From assembly GCF_000952685.1 (NCBI RefSeq), contig NZ_JYHV01000035.1, forward strand, positions 1-64,000: a stretch of 64,000 nt of DNA, in the 5' to 3' direction. Numbering within the stretch: the stretch's first letter is position 1; each line of letters opens with the position of its first letter. Position numbers and translations under genes: made by a program. Shown here in pieces: positions 45,912 through 55,256 of the stretch. The notes beneath the pieces were generated by a model. It saw only the letters and a program-made list of their open reading frames with translations, was not told the DNA's origin and did not search any database. This DNA is from Stutzerimonas stutzeri. GTDB lineage: Bacteria; Pseudomonadota; Gammaproteobacteria; Pseudomonadales; Pseudomonadaceae.

Positions 45912-46621
45912 GGGTTCGCCTCCTCTCGCCGACGCTCGTCCCGCTGTTCGAGCCAGACGCCAACGACGATTCCAGCCAGCGCCGCGGCGATCAGGCCGAG
46001 CTTGTAGGGCAACCCCCAGGTCAACAATGCCACGGCACCGGCCACCAGCGCCGACGCCACTTGCGGGCGGGTGCGCATCATCGGCACGGCGATGCCGACG
46101 AAGGTCGCGATCATGGCGAAATCCAGCCCCCAGCTGGCCACGTCCGGTACCGCCTGGCCGAAGGCGATGCCCGCCAGTGTCGCTAGCTGCCAGCTCAGGT
46201 ACATGGTCAATGCTGCCCCGAGGAAGAACCAGTGTTTGTACGGCGAGGCGTCATCGCGCGCATAGCGATGCTGGATGACGGCGAAGGCCTCATCCGTCAG
46301 CCAGAAGGCCAGCGGCACCCGCCAGCGATTCGAAAGATGCCGCACGAACGGTTGCAATGCCGCGCTGTAGAGCGCGTGGCGCAGGTTGACCACGAAGGTC
46401 GTTAGCAACACCACGGCGGCGCCAACTCCGCCGGTGATTAAAGTGACGGCAATGAATTGAGCGGAGCCGGCGAACACCAGCGCCGACATGCCGATGGTCT
46501 GCCAGGTGGACAGCCCGGCGCCGATCGAGAGCGTGCCGAAGATGATGCCAAACGGGATCGCACCGACGATCAGTGGAAAGATATCGCGGCAACCGTGCAA
46601 GAACTCCTGCAAGCGGGACAT
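45893..46621 (-). CDS. azlC: AzlC-type branched-chain amino-acid export permease
   Basis: A 242-residue inner-membrane protein with the AzlC wording FPLIVGAIPFGIIFGTLSI, MSALVFAGSAQFIAVTLI and FVVNLRHALYSAAL. GGAGCCCCG precedes the ATG at 46621. It forms the exporter with AzlD downstream. The C-terminus is charged (LEQRDERRREEANPCKPGC). Confidence 0.9.
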   Translation of the reverse strand: MSRLQEFLHGCRDIFPLIVGAIPFGIIFGTLSIGAGLSTWQTIGMSALVFAGSAQFIAVTLITGGVGAAVVLLTTFVVNLRHALYSAALQPFVRHLSNRWRVPLAFWLTDEAFAVIQHRYARDDASPYKHWFFLGAALTMYLSWQLATLAGIAFGQAVPDVASWGLDFAMIATFVGIAVPMMRTRPQVASALVAGAVALLTWGLPYKLGLIAAALAGIVVGVWLEQRDERRREEANPCKPGC

Positions 46622-46881
46622 CGGGGCTCCTTAGCTATGCACCGCAAACGATGAAACGCTACGCACCGCCATTGCGGTCGCAGCGTAGGGGAAGATGAAG
46701 ACGAGCTGATGACTGAGGACGATCCGCCCGTGAAAACGACAGACATTACCTTATGTTGGCCCCGACGGCGACGGGGCCCGCCTGTGCAGAGGCGGCGCTC
46801 GTCGAAGCCGCACCGCCCCGACGCCCGAATCGTTACAGCTGCGCGCAGAGCCGCGCTCACGCACCCGGTGCAGCCCGATAG

Positions 46882-47451
46882 TCATGCGCTCGCTCGCGCC
46901 TCCAATGCGTCTTTGACCGTCGGCCACTCACGGTCGGTGATGCTGTAGAGGACGGTGTCGTCCAGCCGCCCGTCCGCGAGGCGGCGATGATTGCGCAGCA
47001 GTCCTTCGCGCTGGGCGCCGAGTTTTTCGATGGCACGTTGCGAGCGCAGATTGCTGGCAGCTGTCTTCAGTTGCAGGCGCACCAGTTGCCATTCCTCAAA
47101 GGCGTGCTTGAGCAACAGATACTTGATCGAGCTGTTCAGGCCGCTGCCGTGCTCGGCCTGGTCCAACCAGGTCCAGCCGAGCTCAGCGGCCGGTAGCGCG
47201 GGATTGAAATCGGCGAAGCGCGTGGTCCCGACGATGCGATCAGCCATGCGCAAGGTAAAAACCACCGCGCGACCATCGCGTTGCTCGTTGAGCGCAAAGC
47301 GATACCAGTCCGGGCGCAGGGGCCCGCTGAGGTAGATCAGCTCGTCGCGGTTGCGCTCGGCCAGCTCCACCAAGGCCGGGATGTCGGCTTCTGCAAGTGG
47401 CTCCAGACGCAAGGCGCCTCTGTGCAAAGTCACCGGACGCGGCGTGAACAT
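46882..47451 (-). CDS. GNAT-family N-acetyltransferase (RimJ/RimL-like)
   Basis: A 189-residue acetyltransferase. It opens VTLHRGALRLEPLAEADIPA, has ELGWTWLDQAEHGSGLN (acetyl-CoA loop region) and ends in the RimL-like AIEKLGAQREGLLRNHRRL. It may modify protein N-termini or small amines. The ATG at 47451, after AGGAG, replaces a longer frame reaching 47676 with no family match. It is a single gene. Confidence 0.87.
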   Translation of the reverse strand: MFTPRPVTLHRGALRLEPLAEADIPALVELAERNRDELIYLSGPLRPDWYRFALNEQRDGRAVVFTLRMADRIVGTTRFADFNPALPAAELGWTWLDQAEHGSGLNSSIKYLLLKHAFEEWQLVRLQLKTAASNLRSQRAIEKLGAQREGLLRNHRRLADGRLDDTVLYSITDREWPTVKDALEARASA

Positions 47452-47966
47452 CGAATATTCTCCTGATAGGGGCACGGACGCTGTTGTGATCGTTGCACAG
47501 GCGGGAAGTGCCCGGCGCCTGTCCCGCCTGCTGCTAATGGCCGATCCGAGCGAGCCTGACCTCAACCGTTCATACGATCGGCAGCGAATCCGCCATTCGG
47601 CATGAACGCTCAGCTCCGCCAGCCGGTTGTCTAGCACGGCATTTTCACCGATACCGGCCGCGACGACCCACCTCATGCGACCATGGTCGCAGCCGTAACA
47701 CGCACAGCTCTTTTACTGCGAAACTTTGCAGATTCATCTATCAATAGGCGGCAGCCAGCCGCTGGTTATCGGATTATCGGAAACCCACCGAGCCTGAACA
47801 GCCATCCGTGCGGTATCCCGGTCGCACCGCATCGGCTGACTCCGGTCGGCGTCAACGGCACGATGAGTCGGTACCGGCTATGTGAGCTGCCTGGCCCGGC
47901 GCGCCCAGCCATTGCGCAGCAATGGCCAAAGCCGAAGCCGCATTTTATCTGTCGCATGGAGTTCTA
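47452..47966. other. Divergent intergenic region, GNAT and hybrid-kinase genes
   Basis: This 515-bp stretch lies between divergent genes. Short open frames here (for example 47683-47967) lack a ribosome site and family-like composition. I see no repeat, RNA gene or clear promoter. Confidence 0.6.
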
Positions 47967-50900
47967 ATGTCGTTGTCTGGTGGGCTGATCGCGCTGGTCG
48001 CCTTTGCTTATATGGCCGTACTGTTTGCCATCGCCTTCTATGGCGATCGCAACAGCGCGCCGATGTCGCCGCGTGCGCGCGCCTGGGTCTACAGCCTGTC
48101 GCTGGCGGTCTATTGCACCAGCTGGACCTTCTTCGGCTCCGTCGGCCAGGCCGCCGAGCAGCTCTGGTCCTTCCTGCCGATCTACCTCGGGCCGATTCTG
48201 CTGATGATGCTGGCACCCCAGGTGATTCAGAAGACCATCATGATCAGCAAGCAGGAGAACATCACCTCGATTGCTGACTTCATTGCCGCCCGCTATGGCA
48301 AATCACAGTTGCTGGCGGTGATCATCACTTTGATCTGTCTGGTGGGCGTGTTGCCCTACATCGCGCTGCAGCTCAAGGGCATCGTGCTGGGCGTGAACCT
48401 GCTGATCGGCAATCACGGCGAGGCGGTCGCCGGCTCCGGCACGCGGGACACTGCCCTGATCGTCTCCATCGTGCTTGCGTTGTTCACCGTGCTGTTCGGC
48501 ACGCGCAACCTGGATGTCACCGAGCATCACCGCGGCATGGTTCTGGCGATTGCCTTCGAGGCGCTGGTCAAGCTGCTCGCCTTTATTGCGGTGGGCGTCT
48601 TCGTCACGTTCGGCCTGTATGACGGCTTCGGCGACCTTTTCAACCAGGCCTACGCTTCCACGGAGCTGAAGGGCTACTGGGAAGAAACGGTGAACTGGCC
48701 CGCAATGCTGGTGCAGACCACCGTGGCGCTGATGGCTATTGTCTGCCTGCCGCGGCAGTTCCACGTGACCGTAGTGGAGAACATCGAGCCGCGCGACTTC
48801 CGGCTGGCGCGCTGGGTGTTCCCACTGTATCTGGTGCTGGCCGCCGTATTCGTCATCCCGATCGCACTGGCCGGGCAGATGCTGCTGCCGAGCGGTATCA
48901 CGCCCGACTCTTTCGTGATCAGCCTGCCCTTGGCCGAAGCCCATCCGGCCCTGGCGATGCTAGCCTTCATTGGCGGCGCCTCGGCGGCCACCGGCATGGT
49001 CATCGTTGCCAGCGTAGCCCTGTCGACCATGGTCTCCAACGACATGCTGCTGCCCTGGCTGCTGCGCCGCAAGGAGGCCGAACAACCGTTCGAGGTGTTC
49101 CGCCACTGGATGCTCTCGGTGCGCCGCATCAGTATCGTCGCCATCCTGCTGCTGGCTTATGTGAGCTACCGCCTGCTCGGCTCCAGCGCCAGCCTGGCGA
49201 CCATCGGCCAAATCGCCTTTGCCGCGCTGACCCAGTTGGCCCCGGCCATGGTCGGCGCACTGTACTGGAAGCAGGCCAACCGGCGCGGTGTGTTTGCCGG
49301 CCTCGCCGCTGGCGCGCTGATCTGGGTCTATACGCTGATCCTGCCGCTGCTCGGCTGGCCGCTGGAGATGTTCCCCGGCCTGCAGTGGATGTACACCACC
49401 GAACTGCCGTTCAACACCAGCGCGCTGACGCTCGGCGTGACGCTGTCGCTGGTGGGTAACGCGACGCTGTTCTTCTGGGTCTCGATCCTGTCGCAAACCC
49501 GCGTCGCCGAGCATTGGCAAGCCAGTCGTTTCATCGGCCAGGAGATACACGCCACACCCAACGCCCGCCGGCTGCTCGCCGTGCAGGTCGAGGATCTGCT
49601 GTCGCTGGCCTCGCGCTTCGTCGGCGCCGAGCGCGCGGCGCTCAGCTTCCAGCGCTTCGCCCGGCGTCACGGGCATGATTATTCGCCTAAGCAGCAAGCC
49701 GACGGCCAATGGATTGCCCACACCGAGCGCCTGCTCGCCGGTGTCCTGGGCGCCTCTTCGACCCGTGCGGTGGTCAAGGCCGCCCTGGAAGGTCGTGACA
49801 TGCAGGTCGACGACGTGGTGCGCATCGTCGGCGAAGCATCCGAAGTGCTGCAGTTCAACCGCGCATTGCTGCAGGGCGCGATCGAAAACATCACCCAGGG
49901 CATCAGCGTGGTCGATCAGTCGCTGCAGCTGGTGGCGTGGAACCACCGCTATCTGGATCTGTTCGAGTACCCGGACGGGTTGGTCTACATCGGTCGACCG
50001 ATCGCCGACATCATCCGCTACAACGCCGAGCGCGGCCTCTGTGGTCCTGGTGATCCGGACACCCATGTGGCCAAGCGGCTGTACTGGATGCGCCAGGGTC
50101 GTGCACACACCTCCGAACGGACGCTCCCCAACGGTCGCGTGGTCGAATTGATCGGCAACCCAATGCCTGGTGGCGGCTTCGTCATGAGCTTCAGCGACAT
50201 CACCGCCTTCCGCGAGGCCGAACGCGCCCTCAAGGACGCCAACGAAGGCCTGGAGCAGCGCGTCAGCGAACGGACCCAGGAATTGTCGAAGCTGAACAAG
50301 GCATTGACCGCAGCCAAGAGCACCGCAGAGGCTGCCAACCAGTCGAAGACGCGCTTTCTGGCGGCGGTCAGTCATGATCTGATGCAACCGTTGAACGCCG
50401 CCAGGCTGTTCTCCGCCGCCTTGTCGCACCAGCATGACGCCCTGCCGAGCGAGGCGCGGGATCTGGTCCGTCATCTGGACAGTTCGCTGCGCTCGGCCGA
50501 GGACCTGATCTCCGATCTGCTGGACATTTCACGTCTGGAGAACGGGCGTATCACTCCCGATCGCAGCCCCTTCCCGTTGGAGACCCTGTTCGACACGCTG
50601 CGCACCGAGTTCACCATGCTGGCCGCTGAACAGGGCGTCGACTTCAAGGTGCATGGCAGCCGGCTGCGCGTCGACAGCGACATCCGCCTGCTGCGCCGTG
50701 TGCTGCAGAATTTCCTGACCAACGCCTTCCGCTACGCCAAAGGCCGCGTGGTTCTGGGCGCGCGCCGTCAGGGTGCCTTCTTGCGCCTTGAGGTCTGGGA
50801 CCGGGGCCCCGGTATTGCCGAAGACAAGTTGCAGGTGATCTTCGAGGAGTTCAAACGCCTGGACAGCCATCAGACCCGAGCCGAGAAAGGCCTTGGACTG

Positions 50901-51455
50901 GGTCTCGCGATCGCCGACGGCTTCTGCCAGGTACTCAACCATCCGCTGTCGGTTCGCTCCTGGCCAGGAAAGGGCAGCGTGTTCAGCGTGACGGTGCCTA
51001 TCGCCAGTCAGGCGGTCCGACCGATCAACGCCAGTGGCAGCGGCAACGGCAACGGCAACGGCGAAGCGCAACAGACCGCGCTAACCGGCGTCCAGGTGCT
51101 GTGCATCGACAACGAAGACAGCATTCTGGTCGGCATGCACAGTCTGCTGTCGCGCTGGGGCTGCCAGGTCTGGACCGCCAGCAACCGGGCCGAATGCGAG
51201 GCGCTGCTGAACGAAGACGTGCGGCCGCAGCTGGTGCTGGTCGACTACCACCTGGACCATGGCGAAACCGGTTCGCAGCTGATGGCCTGGCTGCGCACGC
51301 GTCTCGGTGAACCGGTGCCAGGTGTGGTGATCAGCGCCGACGGGCGGCCCGAGCTGATTGCCGCCATCCACGCGACGGGGCTGGATTTTCTGGCCAAACC
51401 GGTCAAGCCGGCGGCCTTGCGTGCGCTGATGAGCCGCCACGTACCGCTGCATTGA
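47967..51455 (+). CDS. Sodium-symporter-domain hybrid sensor kinase (CrbS/MxtR-like)
   Basis: A 1162-residue membrane sensor. It has an N-terminal 13-helix SSS transporter domain (1-510), a linker, a PAS domain (about 620-740, GAIENITQGISVVDQSLQLV), a coiled coil, a histidine kinase with His803 (AAVSHDLMQPLNAARL), an HATPase domain (LGLGLAIADGFC), a Gly/Asn linker and a C-terminal receiver with Asp1093 (LVLVDYHLD). This order and length match CrbS/MxtR, which control acetate and related carbon use. The ATG at 47967 follows TGGAG. The usual response-regulator partner (CrbR/ErdR) is not in the window. Confidence 0.9.
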   Translation: MSLSGGLIALVAFAYMAVLFAIAFYGDRNSAPMSPRARAWVYSLSLAVYCTSWTFFGSVGQAAEQLWSFLPIYLGPILLMMLAPQVIQKTIMISKQENITSIADFIAARYGKSQLLAVIITLICLVGVLPYIALQLKGIVLGVNLLIGNHGEAVAGSGTRDTALIVSIVLALFTVLFGTRNLDVTEHHRGMVLAIAFEALVKLLAFIAVGVFVTFGLYDGFGDLFNQAYASTELKGYWEETVNWPAMLVQTTVALMAIVCLPRQFHVTVVENIEPRDFRLARWVFPLYLVLAAVFVIPIALAGQMLLPSGITPDSFVISLPLAEAHPALAMLAFIGGASAATGMVIVASVALSTMVSNDMLLPWLLRRKEAEQPFEVFRHWMLSVRRISIVAILLLAYVSYRLLGSSASLATIGQIAFAALTQLAPAMVGALYWKQANRRGVFAGLAAGALIWVYTLILPLLGWPLEMFPGLQWMYTTELPFNTSALTLGVTLSLVGNATLFFWVSILSQTRVAEHWQASRFIGQEIHATPNARRLLAVQVEDLLSLASRFVGAERAALSFQRFARRHGHDYSPKQQADGQWIAHTERLLAGVLGASSTRAVVKAALEGRDMQVDDVVRIVGEASEVLQFNRALLQGAIENITQGISVVDQSLQLVAWNHRYLDLFEYPDGLVYIGRPIADIIRYNAERGLCGPGDPDTHVAKRLYWMRQGRAHTSERTLPNGRVVELIGNPMPGGGFVMSFSDITAFREAERALKDANEGLEQRVSERTQELSKLNKALTAAKSTAEAANQSKTRFLAAVSHDLMQPLNAARLFSAALSHQHDALPSEARDLVRHLDSSLRSAEDLISDLLDISRLENGRITPDRSPFPLETLFDTLRTEFTMLAAEQGVDFKVHGSRLRVDSDIRLLRRVLQNFLTNAFRYAKGRVVLGARRQGAFLRLEVWDRGPGIAEDKLQVIFEEFKRLDSHQTRAEKGLGLGLAIADGFCQVLNHPLSVRSWPGKGSVFSVTVPIASQAVRPINASGSGNGNGNGEAQQTALTGVQVLCIDNEDSILVGMHSLLSRWGCQVWTASNRAECEALLNEDVRPQLVLVDYHLDHGETGSQLMAWLRTRLGEPVPGVVISADGRPELIAAIHATGLDFLAKPVKPAALRALMSRHVPLH

Positions 51456-51537
51456 AGCAGGCTTGCGCCAGAGCAAGTCTGCGCTGCGGTGCGACAGCTA
51501 AACTGAAGTGGCCCGAAGCTGCTGGCGTATTGCCCTC

Positions 51538-52788
51538 ATGGCCATCGAATTGCTGTTAAACCTGGCGACCGCTTTGGGCGCTGGCCTGCTGATCGGTACC
51601 GAGCGCAGCTGGAGCGGTCGCGGCAATGACGCGGACATGGTGGAACTGGCTGGCATCCGCACCTTCGGCCTCAGCGGGCTGTTCGGTGGGCTCGCGGCAC
51701 TGAGCGCAAGCCATTTCGGCGCAATCGTCTGGGTCGCCGTGTTCGCCGCGCTGGCCCTGCTGACCATCACCGGATATCTGGTCGGATCCCGTTCCAACGC
51801 CGATTACGGCATGACCACCGAAGTCGCGTTGCTGCTGACGTTCCTGCTTGGCAGTCTGGCTGTCGTCGAAAGCCGCTTGCTGGCCGCGTCCCTTGCCGTC
51901 GTCGTGGCGCTGCTGTTGAGCCTGAAAGCCCGCCTGCATGGTGCGCTGCGCAGTCTCAACGAAGCCGAATTGAGCGGCGCACTGAAGCTGCTATTCATCT
52001 CGGTGGTTTTGCTGCCGGCACTGCCCAACGAGGGCTACGGCCCTTGGCAAGCCTTCAACCCCTATACCACTTGGTGGATGGTGGTGCTGATCGCCGGCAT
52101 AGGCTTCGCCGCCTATGTCTCCATCCGTCTGTTGGGGACCCGCCACGGGCTGCTGGTCACCGCGCTGCTCGGCGGCATCGTTTCTTCGACAGCGATGACC
52201 ATCACCCTTGCCCGCCTGGACGCCGAAAAGCTGCGTCCCGCCTTGGCCGCCGGCCTGCTGGCGACCTCAGCGCTGATGTTTCCGCGGGTGTTGCTGGAGG
52301 TCGGACTGATCAACCGCGAGCTGCTGCCGTCGCTGCTCGCCCCCATGCTGACGACCGGTTTGATCTATGCCGCTGGAGCCCTTTTCTACTACCTGCGCGC
52401 GGCGCAACAGCCGGAGAACGCGGCCGAGCCCCCACTGAAGAATCCTTTCGAGTTGGGCCCGGCACTGCGCTTCGCCGGCTTGTTGGTGATCATTCTGTTT
52501 CTTGTAGAGGGCGCACGGCGGCTGCTGGGCGATACCGGCATCTACCTGGTCTCGCTGCTGTCCGGCCTGACCGATGTGGATGCCATCACCCTGTCGCTGT
52601 CCAACAGCGCGCGCACCGATTTGAGCGAGCTGGTCGCGGTCCGCGGCATCTTTCTCGCCGCATTCAGCAATAGTCTGGTCAAGGCCGGCCTGATCCTTCT
52701 CATCGGTGGGCGCGCTATGGCAATGCTGACGTGGCCGTTCATGTTCGGCGGCCTGCTCGTCGGGCTCGCAGTGCTGTGGCTGGCATGA
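51538..52788 (+). CDS. MgtC/SapB-domain and DUF4010 membrane protein
   Basis: A 416-residue membrane protein. Residues 1-130 form an MgtC-like domain (LNLATALGAGLLIGTERSW, VELAGIRTFGLSGLFGGLAA). The rest is DUF4010 (GLTDVDAITLSLSNSART near the C-terminus), with about twelve helices in total. The function is unknown. MgtC relatives affect magnesium homeostasis and virulence. The ATG at 51538 gives the usual MAIELLLN start. It is convergent with rmuC, with 15 bp between the stops. Confidence 0.87.
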   Translation: MAIELLLNLATALGAGLLIGTERSWSGRGNDADMVELAGIRTFGLSGLFGGLAALSASHFGAIVWVAVFAALALLTITGYLVGSRSNADYGMTTEVALLLTFLLGSLAVVESRLLAASLAVVVALLLSLKARLHGALRSLNEAELSGALKLLFISVVLLPALPNEGYGPWQAFNPYTTWWMVVLIAGIGFAAYVSIRLLGTRHGLLVTALLGGIVSSTAMTITLARLDAEKLRPALAAGLLATSALMFPRVLLEVGLINRELLPSLLAPMLTTGLIYAAGALFYYLRAAQQPENAAEPPLKNPFELGPALRFAGLLVIILFLVEGARRLLGDTGIYLVSLLSGLTDVDAITLSLSNSARTDLSELVAVRGIFLAAFSNSLVKAGLILLIGGRAMAMLTWPFMFGGLLVGLAVLWLA

Positions 52789-52803
52789 GGCGAAGCGTGG
52801 TCG

Positions 52804-54276
52804 CTACTCTTCAGCCTCCAGCGGCGTCTCGGCCCCGGCACGCTCCAGCCAGTCGGCTGGCAAGCGCTTGCTGGCGCGGGCACCCAGGAGTTTCAACTGT
52901 TCGGCGCGGCCGACCAGATTGCCGCGGCCGTCGGTGAGCTTGTTGCGCGCGCCGATATAGGCCTTGTCCAGCTGCTGCAGGCGATTGCCGATCTCGTCCA
53001 GATCCTGGATGAATGCAGCGAACTTGTCGTACAGCGCTCCGGCCCGTTCGGCGATTTCCCTGGCGTTCTGGCTTTGCCGCTCCTGCCGCCAGAGGCTGTC
53101 GATCACCCGCAAGGTGGCGAGCAAGGTGGTCGGACTGACGATCACGATGTGCTTGCCGTACGCTTCTTGAAACAGCTCCGGATCGGCCTGCAGCGCCGCG
53201 GCAAAAGCCGCTTCGATCGGGACGAACAGCAACACGAAATCCAGGCTCTGCAACCCATCGAGACGCTGATAGTCCTTTAGCGACAAGCCTTTCAGATGAT
53301 TGCGCAGCGACAGAACATGCTGTTTGAGCGCCAGCGCGCGACCTGCATCGTCCTCCGCGCAGGTTAGCGCTTGATAAGCGGTAAGACTGACCTTGGCATC
53401 CACCACCACCTGCTTGTCGCCAGGTAGCTGGATCAACACGTCAGGCTGGAAGCGCTCGCCGTCGGCGCTCCTGAGGCTGACCTGGGTATGGTATTCGCGG
53501 CCCTTCTCGAGCCCGGCATGCTCCAGTACCCGCTCGAGGATAAGCTCGCCCCAGTTGCCTTGGGTCTTTTGCCCTTGCAAGGCGCGCGTCAGGTTGGTGG
53601 CCTCGTCGCCCAGACGTTGATTGAGCTGCTGCAGCCGCTCCAGCTCCTTGGCCAACGAAAAACGCTCGCGCGCCTCATGTTGGTAGCTTTCCTCGACGCG
53701 CTTCTCGAACGACTGGATGCGCTCCTTCAGCGGGTCGAGCAATTGTCCGAGTCGCTCATGACTGGCCTCGGCAAAGCGCTGCTCGCGCTCCTCGAAAATC
53801 TTTCCGGCCAATTCGGCAAATTGCGCACGCAGCTCGTCCCGAGCGCCCTGAAGATCTTCCAGGCGCTGCTCGTGGGTCTTTTGCTGTTCATTGAGTTCGG
53901 CCGTGACCGCAGCGTGAGCGGCGCTCAGTGCGCGCAGCTCGGATTGCTGCGCGTCGCGCTCGGCCTCGAGGTCGCTGAGAGCGTCGCGGTTTTCCAGGCG
54001 CTGAGCCTGGAGCCACTCGGTCTCGCGGCGCAGCGCAGCCAGCTCGGCCTGTAGCGCGGAGCGAGACTCGCTGAGATCGGCATGGGCAAGACGGCTGGTT
54101 TCCAACTGCGCGTTCAAGCCCTCCTGCGCCAATGTCGCCTGGCTGAGCCGCTCGTCGAGCAAGGCCAGTTCGGCTTGGCGCTTGGAAAGGCGCTGCGAAA
54201 GGATGACCGCAACGGCAGTCAGCAGCACACAGAGGGAACCAAGCCCGGCGAGCAGATAGATGGGGTCGAGCGGCAT
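52804..54276 (-). CDS. rmuC: DNA recombination protein RmuC
   Basis: A 490-residue protein. One N-terminal transmembrane helix (LLAGLGSLCVLLTAVAVIL) is followed by a long Gln/Glu-rich coiled coil (about 30-200) and the RmuC nuclease-like domain (about 220-440) with QGNWGELILERVLEHAGL and VVDAKVSLTAYQAL. RmuC limits inversions at short inverted repeats. The length and domain order are normal. Confidence 0.93.
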   Translation of the reverse strand: MPLDPIYLLAGLGSLCVLLTAVAVILSQRLSKRQAELALLDERLSQATLAQEGLNAQLETSRLAHADLSESRSALQAELAALRRETEWLQAQRLENRDALSDLEAERDAQQSELRALSAAHAAVTAELNEQQKTHEQRLEDLQGARDELRAQFAELAGKIFEEREQRFAEASHERLGQLLDPLKERIQSFEKRVEESYQHEARERFSLAKELERLQQLNQRLGDEATNLTRALQGQKTQGNWGELILERVLEHAGLEKGREYHTQVSLRSADGERFQPDVLIQLPGDKQVVVDAKVSLTAYQALTCAEDDAGRALALKQHVLSLRNHLKGLSLKDYQRLDGLQSLDFVLLFVPIEAAFAAALQADPELFQEAYGKHIVIVSPTTLLATLRVIDSLWRQERQSQNAREIAERAGALYDKFAAFIQDLDEIGNRLQQLDKAYIGARNKLTDGRGNLVGRAEQLKLLGARASKRLPADWLERAGAETPLEAEE

Positions 54277-54355
54277 GGTGGGCTCCGGCTGAATTGCCGG
54301 GCAGTATAGCCAGCTGACGCATGTCGGTCAGGCCAAACGCTCTATTCAGGCCGCT

Positions 54356-54778
54356 CTAGCGCTTGGCAGGCAAGCGTTGCAGGACACGAGAGGCCTCGGC
54401 AGAGCCCTGCGCAGCGGCCTGCTCCAACCAGTGCCTGGCCTTGCCCAGCTCCCGGTACTGGGGCTGGCAATACAGCTGTCCCAGTTCCAGTTGCGCCTGG
54501 CAGTCGCCCGCGCGGGCGGCCTGACGCAGCAGCTCGAACCCGATGCGCCGATCGCGCTGGCTGTCGCAGTCGGTACAAAGCAACCGTCCAAGGCGGCTCT
54601 GTGCCTCGACCACGCCTTCGAGCGCTGGCTGCTTAAGCATCCGGCCGGCGATACGTTTGACACTCTTGGTCTGTCCTAGACGCTGGCTGTCCAGCAGCCA
54701 CAGCGCCATGCGCAATGGCAGGCGCGGAGAAGTTGAAGTGCTGTCGACCGTAGTCGAAGCAAGAGGACGCGTTCTCAT
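54356..54778 (-). CDS. Sel1-repeat protein
   Basis: A 140-residue protein with about two or three Sel1/TPR-like repeats (EAQSRLGRLL...RIGFELLRQAARAGDCQAQL, then ELGQLYCQP and AARWLEQAAAQGSAEA-like ARHWLEQAAAQGSAEASRVL). No signal peptide is obvious. Sel1 proteins act as adaptors. The partner is unknown. The ATG at 54778 was chosen. The frame extends to 54814 with a second ATG. Confidence 0.8.
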   Translation of the reverse strand: MRTRPLASTTVDSTSTSPRLPLRMALWLLDSQRLGQTKSVKRIAGRMLKQPALEGVVEAQSRLGRLLCTDCDSQRDRRIGFELLRQAARAGDCQAQLELGQLYCQPQYRELGKARHWLEQAAAQGSAEASRVLQRLPAKR

Positions 54779-55256
54779 GGTCACCGAGAGCTTCGGGGGA
54801 ACAAGGGCGCGCACTCTACTCCTTTTTTCACAGAGTTAAAGTCTTGCAAAAAACAAAAAAAAGCGAACTGACTCACATAAAAAATTAATCCACAGAACCT
54901 GTGGATAACTCAGTGGACAAGCCGGTAACAAATTTCGCTAACGCCTATGGTTAGCGGGCTGCGGTTAAACTGGCTTTTTTTTCACCAATGAAAAATTTCT
55001 TTATTTTTCAGGTAGTTATTATCGTTCTATGACGCGACGCGGTTTGCGACAGTTTGTCATAAGCGCTTGACAAGGCGCTCCGACGAATGTGCACAAGTTT
55101 GGCGCAGCTAGTGCTAGAACCCCATCTCAAGCGCCTCAGGGCACGCCAACCCTGCAAAACCAGGAACTTTATCCGCGACGGCGTGTCGTCGGTGCGCCAG
55201 TCGCAAGCGCGGGTCGACGCGCTTATGCTTAGCCGTCGATGGCAATGGGAAGAGGT
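54779..55256. other. AT-rich intergenic island with DnaA-box pair
   Basis: This 478-bp region between divergent genes is AT-rich from about 54835 to 55025, in sharp contrast to its neighbours. It has A-tracts, an inverted pair of DnaA boxes (54886-54908), the hairpin CGCTAAC/GTTAGCG (54936-54956) and a T8 run near 54975. No gene is evident. Confidence 0.7.
54886..54908. promoter_or_regulatory. Convergent DnaA-box pair
   Basis: TGTGGATAA (54900-54908) is a perfect DnaA box (reverse complement TTATCCACA). TAATCCACA (54886-54894) is a one-mismatch box in the opposite orientation, with 5 bp between the ATCCACA and TGTGGAT arms. Confidence 0.65.

Noticed and set aside
47683-47967. Possible 94-residue gene before the hybrid kinase
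   Set aside because: It has no ribosome site, unfamiliar composition and overlap with the kinase start region. Treated as non-coding.
48960-50474. 504-residue minus-strand frame inside the hybrid-kinase gene
   Set aside because: It has no family motifs, while the plus strand has an unbroken 1162-residue kinase with all catalytic residues.
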